NCBI RefSeq assembly: GCF_000186865.1
Contig: NW_008705563.1
Coordinates: 1,944,055-2,008,054, forward strand
DNA length: 64,000 bases
Origin: Aureococcus anophagefferens
Lineage: Eukaryota; Sar; Pelagophyceae; Pelagomonadales; Pelagomonadaceae
Direction of reading: 5' to 3'
Made by a program: the position numbers and the translations under genes. Shown piece after piece: positions 57,519 through 64,000 of this stretch. Numbering within the stretch: the first letter of the stretch is position 1; each line of letters starts with the position of its first letter. The notes beneath the pieces are model-generated. The model was not told where the DNA came from and did not search any database. It worked only from the letters and a program-made list of their open reading frames with translations.

Positions 57519-60515
57519 ATGAGCATGGCTGCTCGCGCAGGCGAGTTCCCAAAGCTCTCACACCCACCCGCCTTCGACGCGCCGCGAGCGCCGGATCCGG
57601 TCTTCCTCCTCGTCGCGCACGGCCAGCCGAGGGCCGTCGCGGCCTGCCTGGCCCACGCGCGGCGCCACTACCCGTCGGCGACGATCCTGGTGCACGAGTC
57701 CGGCACGGCCGTGCTGCGCGCCGTCGCCGCGCGATTCGGATGCGACTACACCGCCGGCCGCAATCTCCTGAAGCCCGGCCCGCGGTCCCGCTACGCCCAC
57801 TTCCACGCGGCGGCGGACCTCGCGGACTGGCTCGGGCTCTTCGATTACGCGTCCGAACGGGGCGACTGGGTCGTCTACCTCGAGCCGGACGTGCTCGTCC
57901 GGGGCGCGCTGCGCGCCTTCCCCGCGGCGGCCGCCGGCGGCAAGGCCCACGCCTTCAACCGGCTCCTCGGCGGCAAGCGGTCCTGGGTCGCGTCGCGGAG
58001 GGACCGGCACGGCGCGGCGCCGCGCGGCGACTACCACTACGCGACGGCCGGGGGCTGCTGCCTCCGGGCCGGGCCCTGCCGCGCCGCCGTCGCCGCGGCC
58101 GTCGCCGACGCCGCGGCGCTCTTCGCCGCGGGCGCCGGGGGCCCGTGGCACGGCGACGAGCTCCTGTCGGCCGTCTTGCTCGCGGAGGGCTTCGACGTCG
58201 CCGACTGGTGGGAGCTCACGGAGGAGGAGCACGAAACCGACGCCTTTCGCCGCGCCGCCGCGCCCCTGCTCCACAACTTCAAGCACTTCTACGGCGGCGA
58301 CGCGGCGCCCGCTCTCGCGAAACCGCCGCCGGCCGCGGACGCGCTCCTCGTCTACAGCGTGGGCACGGACGCGGGCAAGGTCGCGCTCTACGAGGCGACG
58401 GCGGCGCGCCACGGCGTGGCGACGACGGCCATGCTCGGCCTCGGCGGCGCCTGGCGCGGGCCCGACATCACCAAGGGCCCCTCGGGCGGCTTCAAGTTCG
58501 AGCTCCTCCGGGCCGCGCTCGCGGCCGCGGCCGACGACGCGCTCGTCGTCTTCACGGACTCCTACGACGTCTACTGGAACGCGGCCTTGCCCGACGCCGC
58601 CGCCCTCGCGGCCATCCTCGCCAGCCGCGGCTGCTCGCTGCTCTTCGCCGCGGAGACGCGGTGCTGGCCGACCGGCTGCGACAAGGGGGGCTACCCGCGG
58701 CCGGCCGCGGACGACCGGTCGCCCTACCGCTACCTCAACAGCGGCTGCTTCCTCGGGCGGGCGTCGACGATTAAACGGCTCGTCGCCGGCGTCGCGGCCG
58801 ACGACGACGACCAGCGGCGCTGCCACGCGTTCTACGCGGCGGAGGTCAACTCCGGGTCGCGCGACGTCCAGATCGACGCGACGTGCGAGCTCTTCCAGTG
58901 CCTCGGCGGCGTCGAGACGCTACCCCGGGGCGAGCTCGAGCTGCGCGGGGGGCGCTTCGGCGATTTCCTCGCGAACGCGCGCTACGGCACCGTGCCGGTG
59001 GCCGTCCACGGCAACGGCGGCCGAAGCGTGAAGCGGTCCTGGGAGGCCCTCGCGCGGCACCACCTCGTCGCCGCGGCGCCAAACGACGCGGCGCCTTCGG
59101 GAGGTCTCGCCGTCCGCGCGGTCTGCCTCGCGGGCCGCTGCGGCCGCTGGGTCGACTGCGCGGCGCACCTCGCCGGGGCGCTGCCCGGGGCCGACGTCGC
59201 CATTTCTCCCGCCGTCGACGGCGCGGGCGTCGTGGCCCGGGCCGGGGCGGCGCCGCGCGACGTCGCCGCCGTCGAAGCTGCACTCGACTGCGGCGTCTGG
59301 ACGGGCTGGGCCGTCGCCGACGCGGCCGCCGCGGCGCGCGCGTGCGGCGAGGCCGTCGACGGCGACGACGACGACGCCTGGCGCGGCTTCCGCGAGCTCT
59401 TCGCGCGCGGCGGCTGGAGCCCGAAGTGCGTCGAGGGCTACGCGAGCTTCCACACGCGCCACGTGACCCTCGGCGAGCTCGGCTGCGCCCTGAGCCACGT
59501 GCGGCTGTGGGACGACGCGCGATCCCGCGACGACACGCTCGTGGTCGAGGACGACGCGCGGTTGCAGGACGGCTGCCGCGCCGCGCTCGACGCGGCGCTG
59601 GGCCACCTCCGGTCGGCGCGCATGCCCTGGGACCTCGTCTACGTCCACAGCGCGCTCTACGACGTCGAGACCGTCGAGGTCGAGGTCGCGCGGGGTCCGA
59701 ACTGGCGCCTCGTCGAAGCCGCGCACCGCAAGCTGACGACGGCCTACGCCGTGTCGCGGCGCGGCGCGGCGACGCTCGCCGCGTCGGGCTTCCGCGCGTC
59801 GCTCTTCAGCGTCGACGACTTCCTGCCCGCGCTCTTCGGCCGGGGCCACCCGCGGCCCGACGTCATGGCGCTCGCCTGCGTCCGAAAGGTACGGCGAAGC
59901 GGCTTCGCGGCCTTCGCGCTGCTGGGGCTCGAGGCGCCGCTCTGCGACGTGGCCATCATGCGCACGGGCAGCGACACGGCGCGGTCGCCCTGCGTCGTCG
60001 GCGACTACGAGGCCCCCGGGCTCGGGCCCGACGGCGCCGAAATTCCGCGGCCCGCGGTCGCCGTCGCCGTCGCGAGCGACGACGCGGCGCTCCTGCGCTA
60101 CTGCCGCGAGAAGCAGGCGGAGCTCGACGCGAAGCTCGGGCCGCCGGTCGCGCGGCCGAAGCGCAAGAAGAAGGCCGCGGCGCCCAGGGGGTGGCACGCG
60201 GGCGCGGCGCCGATGGCGTGGTGGCCGCCCGCGGCGCCCGTCGTCGTCTTCGACACGCCCGTCCAGCTCCGCGTCGTCGGCAAGAGCGGCGCCATCGTCC
60301 GCGCGGCGCCGGCCAAGGACTCGGCCTTCGTCATCAAGGTCGGCGCGGGCATGCACTGCGTCGCGGACGCGGCGTGCGGCGACCGCGTGCGCCTCGCCCA
60401 GCCCCTCCCGGGCTGGGCGTCCCGCAAGCTCTTCGTCGAGGCGGACCTCTCGCGCGTCGAGCGCGAGGAGGCGCCCCGGGAGGCGGACCGCGCCGCGGGG
60501 ACGGCGTATTTGTAG
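57519..60515 (+). CDS. Triple glycosyltransferase fusion: unknown GT + PLOD-type GT + GT25, with SH3-like tail
   Basis: 998 residues in one exon. Domain 1 (~25-265) is GT-A-like (FLLVAHGQPRAVAACLAHAR; WVVYLEPDVLV). Domain 2 (~280-500) matches the glucosyltransferase module of lysyl hydroxylases: LLVYSVGTDAGKVALYEATA, FKFELLRAAL, VVFTDSYDVYWN (metal-binding DxYD), RYLNSGCFLG, and IDATCELFQCLGG. Domain 3 (~525-860) matches GT25 collagen/LPS galactosyltransferases: LGELGCALSHVRLWDD, TLVVEDDARLQDG, TTAYAVSRRGA. The tail (~905-980) looks like an SH3-type beta barrel. In animals these two activities successively build Glc-Gal on hydroxylysine. No signal peptide is evident, which is odd for such enzymes. 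Confidence 0.85.
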   Translation: MSMAARAGEFPKLSHPPAFDAPRAPDPVFLLVAHGQPRAVAACLAHARRHYPSATILVHESGTAVLRAVAARFGCDYTAGRNLLKPGPRSRYAHFHAAADLADWLGLFDYASERGDWVVYLEPDVLVRGALRAFPAAAAGGKAHAFNRLLGGKRSWVASRRDRHGAAPRGDYHYATAGGCCLRAGPCRAAVAAAVADAAALFAAGAGGPWHGDELLSAVLLAEGFDVADWWELTEEEHETDAFRRAAAPLLHNFKHFYGGDAAPALAKPPPAADALLVYSVGTDAGKVALYEATAARHGVATTAMLGLGGAWRGPDITKGPSGGFKFELLRAALAAAADDALVVFTDSYDVYWNAALPDAAALAAILASRGCSLLFAAETRCWPTGCDKGGYPRPAADDRSPYRYLNSGCFLGRASTIKRLVAGVAADDDDQRRCHAFYAAEVNSGSRDVQIDATCELFQCLGGVETLPRGELELRGGRFGDFLANARYGTVPVAVHGNGGRSVKRSWEALARHHLVAAAPNDAAPSGGLAVRAVCLAGRCGRWVDCAAHLAGALPGADVAISPAVDGAGVVARAGAAPRDVAAVEAALDCGVWTGWAVADAAAAARACGEAVDGDDDDAWRGFRELFARGGWSPKCVEGYASFHTRHVTLGELGCALSHVRLWDDARSRDDTLVVEDDARLQDGCRAALDAALGHLRSARMPWDLVYVHSALYDVETVEVEVARGPNWRLVEAAHRKLTTAYAVSRRGAATLAASGFRASLFSVDDFLPALFGRGHPRPDVMALACVRKVRRSGFAAFALLGLEAPLCDVAIMRTGSDTARSPCVVGDYEAPGLGPDGAEIPRPAVAVAVASDDAALLRYCREKQAELDAKLGPPVARPKRKKKAAAPRGWHAGAAPMAWWPPAAPVVVFDTPVQLRVVGKSGAIVRAAPAKDSAFVIKVGAGMHCVADAACGDRVRLAQPLPGWASRKLFVEADLSRVEREEAPREADRAAGTAYL

Positions 60516-60561
60516 TCAATTTGATGTTCAACATGCTGTTCGAGAGCGGGTCGGGCTCAGA

Positions 60562-61464
60562 ATGCAGCCTCGCGCCGCCGAGATCGAGCCCGTCGTCGAG
60601 GAGGACGAGGCGACGTCGCCCCTGGCGTCCTCCTGCGCGGCCAGCGAGCGCGACGAGCTCGACGACGACGAGGACTTCACGGTCCCGCTGCGCCCGCCGC
60701 CGCCGTCGCTTCCGCCGGGCTCCACGCCGACCCTCTACGACTGGCTCCAGGCCCACGCCTTCGCGCCGGACTCCTCCGAGTATCTCGAGGTGTGCGTGGC
60801 GTGCGATGAGTTGCGGGACGTCGTGAGGCTCGCGGGGCACCCGGACCTGGACGCCATCGTCGCCGGGTGGAAGCCGCTCCGGAAGCGGCGATTTTTGCGC
60901 GCGATCGGCGCCGACGAGGACCGCATCAAGGCGGCCGTGCCGACGAAGCCGGAGGAGCGGCGGCCGTCGCCGAAGCGGCCGGCGCCCGACGACCCGGAGC
61001 AGCCGACGAAATATCCGAAGAAGCGCGCGCGGAAGTCGAGGGAGGGCGGCGCGACCAACGCCGACACGCGGCGCTCGCGCTGCCGCGTGTGCGCGGGATG
61101 CAAAGCGCCAAACTGCGGCGACTGTTTTGCGTGCCGAGATAAACCCGAGTTCGGGGGCTCCGGGAGACTGAAGCAGGCGTGCACGAGGCGGCGATGCACG
61201 GACATGAAGGAGAGCAACCTGGAGCTCCTCGGACCCACCCCCGACGCCCGGGAGCGCACGATTCTGACGCAGCTCGGCGGCTACATCGCGAACCAGGGCG
61301 GCGACGAGGCGATGATCGCCGCCGCCGGCTGGCGCGCCATCATGGAGACGCGGAAGAACGGCGACACCGCGGGCGACTACGACATCTACTTCATCTCGCC
61401 GGAGGGCTCGAAGTTCCGCTCCAAGGTCGGCGTGGCGCGCCACCTCGGGCTCGTCGAATACTAA
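60562..61464 (+). CDS. CXXC zinc finger plus methyl-CpG-binding domain protein
   Basis: 300 residues, one exon, ATG 60562. After an acidic N-terminus and a small helical region (~55-120), a lysine/arginine-rich linker leads to a CXXC-type finger at ~175-216 (CRVCAGCKAPNCGDCFACRD, then FGGSGRLKQACTRRRC) with all eight cysteines and the KQ of the family. The last ~45 residues are an MBD: GWRAIMETRKNGDTAGDYDI, then YFISPEGSKFRSKVGVARHL. CXXC modules usually read unmethylated and MBDs methylated CpG, so this nuclear protein probably senses methylation status. TTCAAC lies 30 bp before the ATG. Confidence 0.9.
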   Translation: MQPRAAEIEPVVEEDEATSPLASSCAASERDELDDDEDFTVPLRPPPPSLPPGSTPTLYDWLQAHAFAPDSSEYLEVCVACDELRDVVRLAGHPDLDAIVAGWKPLRKRRFLRAIGADEDRIKAAVPTKPEERRPSPKRPAPDDPEQPTKYPKKRARKSREGGATNADTRRSRCRVCAGCKAPNCGDCFACRDKPEFGGSGRLKQACTRRRCTDMKESNLELLGPTPDARERTILTQLGGYIANQGGDEAMIAAAGWRAIMETRKNGDTAGDYDIYFISPEGSKFRSKVGVARHLGLVEY

Positions 61465-61524
61465 GGAATCTCGGGGCCATCGAATTCACAAGCGCACGAG
61501 TCGGCGGTCCTTTTTTAAAATCGG

Positions 61525-62487
61525 CTAGGCCGCCGCGGTCGTCTCCGTGCTGCCCGTGCCCGCGGCCGCGTCGGGGACCTCGAGGTTCCAGAGCTGGAGG
61601 ATGCCCCGGGAGCTCTTGTCGACGCAGCCCGTCACGAGGGTCCCGTCGGGCGCGACGGCCATGGCGTGCTCGCGGCCCGCGCGGACCCCAAACACGCCGC
61701 CCATCAGCCCCGCGTAGGACAGCCCCGCGATCGCGCCGCCGTGGGAGATGGGCAGCGTCGCGTGGATGCCCTGGACGGACACGAGGACGCTGTGGCCCGC
61801 CGCGTGGAGGCGCACGACCTTGACGGGCGCCTCCCACTTGGAGCCGCTGTGCCGCGCCAAAAGCACGTAGACGTCCTCCGAGTGGCGCGACACCGCGTGG
61901 ACGAAGAAGTCGACGGTCGCCAGGACCTCCGGCGGGCCGGCGAAGTCGTTCGACGCGTGGAGCGCCACGAGGCGCGTCGCGCAGTCGTCGCTCTCCTCGT
62001 CCGCGCAGTCGATCGCGCCCGCCAAGAGCCGACCCCGGTCCGGCTCCGCGAGCAGCGCGCGGACCATGGGCGCCTCGAGCAGGGCGTCCTCGGCGACCTC
62101 GTTTTTCACTAGATCGACGCGCCGCACGCTGCAGCGCGTCTTGTCGCCGCGGACCGCGCCCGCGGCGAAGCACGTGCGCTCGTCCCACGCGGCGACGGAC
62201 GTGAGGCGCATCGCGCCGCCGGCGTGGTGCGCCGAGCCGGCGACGCAGGCCACCGTCGCGGGCTCCGTCGCCGTGTCGACGCAGCAGAGCGTGCCGCGGC
62301 CGTCGGCGACGAGCACGCGCCGCGTGCCGGGCACGGCGCAGAGCGACTCGGCCTTGACGTCGAGCTCGACGCGGCGCAGGACGCTCTGCGACGCCTTGGA
62401 CACGAGGAAGAGCTCGCCCTTCGTCGACGACGTCACGGCCATGGTGTCGCCGTCGAGGAACGCGACGCCCTTGACGCCCGCGACCAT
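61525..62487 (-). CDS. Beta-propeller-like (WD40/NHL-like) protein
   Basis: 320 residues from ATG 62487 to TAG/TAA at 61525. Repeated strand patterns such as GVAFLDGDTMAVTSSTKGEL, RRVLVADGRGTLCCVDTAT, LTSVAAWDERTCFAAGAVRG, HAMAVAPDGTLVTGCVDKSS and ILQLWNLEV suggest five to seven degenerate propeller blades. A short Thr/Ala tail follows. No signal peptide. Propellers serve mostly as binding platforms; the partner cannot be told. Confidence 0.6.
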   Translation of the reverse strand: MVAGVKGVAFLDGDTMAVTSSTKGELFLVSKASQSVLRRVELDVKAESLCAVPGTRRVLVADGRGTLCCVDTATEPATVACVAGSAHHAGGAMRLTSVAAWDERTCFAAGAVRGDKTRCSVRRVDLVKNEVAEDALLEAPMVRALLAEPDRGRLLAGAIDCADEESDDCATRLVALHASNDFAGPPEVLATVDFFVHAVSRHSEDVYVLLARHSGSKWEAPVKVVRLHAAGHSVLVSVQGIHATLPISHGGAIAGLSYAGLMGGVFGVRAGREHAMAVAPDGTLVTGCVDKSSRGILQLWNLEVPDAAAGTGSTETTAAA

Positions 62488-62655
62488 CTTTGGTGCGGCG
62501 GCGCGGCAGGAGGTGTGGTGCGGCTACTTGTGGGCAGCTCTCTGTGGCAACTTTAGAACCTCTCTGCTCGCTGAAGGCATGGTTTTGAGTGAACTTGGCC
62601 CACATCATCGATCGACGGGCTGCCCCATCGCATCGATCGACGCCGCGCGCCGCAC

Positions 62656-63462
62656 ATGGCCCGCGCGACGCGGTGCGCGCTGCTGCTGCTACTCTTCCCG
62701 GCCCTGGTCGCGCGGGCCGATCGGGTAGACTGCTGCGACTCGCCGTGCGTGCGCCGGCGCCCGCTCCTGGTCGCGCGCCTCGTGTCTCTGAAAACGAAGG
62801 GAATGGCTCGCTTTAGGTACGCGCCGACGGCCGACGGCTGCGACTACGACGACACGTCCCTGAACGTGTCCACGGGGCTCACGTGCATCAAGGACGTGAG
62901 CAACTGCCAGACGTGCGTCGTCTCCGAGATCACGTACGGCGTGAGCTGCAAGAGCTGCTGCGCGAAGAAGCGCGAGACCTGCGACGACGACGACGACGTG
63001 CTCGTCTGGTGGATCGTCGGCATGATCGCGGCGCTCTTCGTCTTCGTGGGCTGCTCCGGGCTCATCTGCTGCGTGGAGACGCGGCGCCGCCGCGACGGCA
63101 TCACCGTCGCGGAGGCGTACACCGTGACGAACGTCATGGCCATGGCGCACGTGACGCCCGCCGCGCCGGCGGCGAGCGGGACCTTCCCGCCGCCGCCGGG
63201 CGGCGGCATCGAGGCCGTCGCGGCGCTTCGGCCGCGTCCGCCGAAGACATCCGTCCCTTTGGGGAGCGTTTCCGAAACCGCGAAGCGACGCCGCTCTCCG
63301 TAGGTGCCCGCGCGGCCCGCGACCGTCGGCATGCCCGTGCCCGAGGGCTACTGCGAGGACGACCTGCCCATGGAGAGCGCGACCGCCGCGGTCGTCGTCG
63401 GCTCGGAGGACCCCATGGAGCTCGGCGGGCCCGTCTCACGGTCGTCGCTGCTCCCGTCCTAG
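62656..63462 (+). CDS. Single-pass type I membrane protein with Cys-rich ectodomain
   Basis: Signal peptide (CALLLLLFPALVARA), a cysteine-rich ectodomain (CCDSPC, CIKDVSNCQTC, CKSCCAKKRETC) and a transmembrane helix (VLVWWIVGMIAALFVFVGCSGLICC, ~116-140) followed by RRRR. Unspliced, the frame stops at 63303. A short intron ending TAG at 63303, with donor GC at 63223 or GT at 63217, joins a second exon 63304..63462 encoding VPARPATVGMPVPEGYCEDD and an acidic tail ending LLPS; total ~241 residues. The second exon reads as genuine coding sequence. Function unknown; a small surface protein. Confidence 0.65.
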
Positions 63463-63747
63463 GATGGCGCGCGCGTCTAGAGGCCTGCTCGTCGCCCGGG
63501 GCTTCGGGTGGAACTGCTGCTCGACGACGTCGAGCGGCGACAGCGCCGGGTCCGGCGACCGGAGCGCCACACGCTCGCGCTGGGGGCGCTTCGTCGCGCG
63601 CCGCGCGCCGTCGACGTTGCCCGCGTCGTCGACGTCGCCGTAGTAGCAGCGGTCGCTGTCGCGCATGACGACTTTGTGGGCAGCCATTGGTGCGGTCCTG
63701 AGGAGAGCTGTGGACTGCGCCAGCAGCAGCAGCAGCGCGGACAGCAT
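63436..63747 (-). CDS. Small secreted or plastid-targeted protein
   Basis: 103 residues from ATG 63747 (MLSALLLLLAQSTALLRTAP), with a strong signal peptide. The mature part has KVVMRDSDRCYYGDVDDAGN and a basic tail. The stop at 63436-63438 lies inside the last exon of the convergent membrane-protein gene, a 27-bp overlap on opposite strands. The frame continues upstream without an ATG (from a TTG at ~63909), so an upstream exon is possible. No family recognised. Confidence 0.5.
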   Translation of the reverse strand: MLSALLLLLAQSTALLRTAPMAAHKVVMRDSDRCYYGDVDDAGNVDGARRATKRPQRERVALRSPDPALSPLDVVEQQFHPKPRATSRPLDARAILGREQRRP

Positions 63748-64000
63748 TTTTTGAATCGAGACCTTCGACGTGCGGCGGTCGACGAGCTTCGGCGCGGCGG
63801 ACGAGGCGATGCGAGGCACGAGGCGACCTCGAAGCTTGCAAGCTTGGCACGAGCTGATGACGCCACGGAGGTAAACGAAAACGTTGAAGGGCGGCCCGAC
63901 GCGCCGCAACGCGTCCGAGCGAAATTTGCCCCAGCCTCGCCACGGGCTGACGCGTCGTGCAGCCCCACGTGGCCGCAGAGGACGCTCACCTAAGCCGGGC

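Noticed and set aside
1..64000. CRISPR arrays, insertion sequences with transposase, prokaryotic operons
   Set aside because: No spaced repeat arrays and no transposase frame; the genes are eukaryotic with spliceosomal introns. The introners here are non-autonomous.

Overview
This is a 64 kb window of nuclear DNA from a GC-rich, intron-containing microbial eukaryote. It carries COP9 signalosome subunit 3, a myotubularin, an ALG5-type glucosyltransferase, an NSRP1-like splicing factor, a long-form tRNase Z and a CXXC+MBD chromatin protein. Genes are packed head to head and tail to tail with almost no spacers. The many near-identical ~192-bp introns bounded by 8-bp target duplications match the introner elements known from the pelagophyte alga Aureococcus anophagefferens. 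I infer Aureococcus or a close relative; this rests on that hallmark, not on a database match.

Layout. 0-20.6 kb: partial sulfotransferase; lysine-tailed unknown; SF1 helicase with a Vsr-like C-terminus (-); PDZ-like protein; metallophosphoesterase; CSN3 (-); PFK-2/FBPase-2 with a degenerate kinase (-); tRNase Z; secreted M11-type metalloprotease with three ShKT-like repeats on duplicated exons. 20.8-31.9 kb: 5'-truncated unknown (-), coiled-coil protein, myotubularin (-), two unknowns, bacterial-type TtcA, EF-hand protein (-), secreted beta-propeller protein. 31.9-45.1 kb: fucosyltransferase-like gene with an assembly duplication, two more sulfotransferases, a glycosyltransferase, a CrcB fluoride channel (-), a long coiled-coil protein, and a WW-domain protein (-). 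45.3-64 kb: BART-like protein; nitrilase + kynurenine formamidase + indoleamine dioxygenase fusion; NSRP1; small membrane protein; SGNH hydrolase-like protein; fourth sulfotransferase (-); ALG5; triple glycosyltransferase fusion; CXXC-MBD protein; beta-propeller-like protein (-); two small membrane or secreted proteins.

The standout system is the introners. Ten insertions (seven of family A, three of a diverged family B) each form a whole spliceosomal intron. In all ten, the element's own terminus supplies the 3' AG, and the first two bases of the duplicated target (GC six times, GT four times) supply the donor. Splicing at these points restores an open frame and family motifs in every host gene. 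At one locus an assembly gap separates an occupied copy from an otherwise near-identical empty copy, showing exact presence/absence. Ordinary introns here are short (53-90 bp) and often also GC-AG.

Functionally the window is rich in glycan and sulfate chemistry (four sulfotransferases, a fucosyltransferase-like enzyme, ALG5, a triple glycosyltransferase, a GT2-like gene) and in multi-enzyme fusions, notably one polypeptide carrying the first two steps of tryptophan-to-kynurenine degradation. Four gaps of exactly 50 N mark scaffold joins; two lie inside genes.
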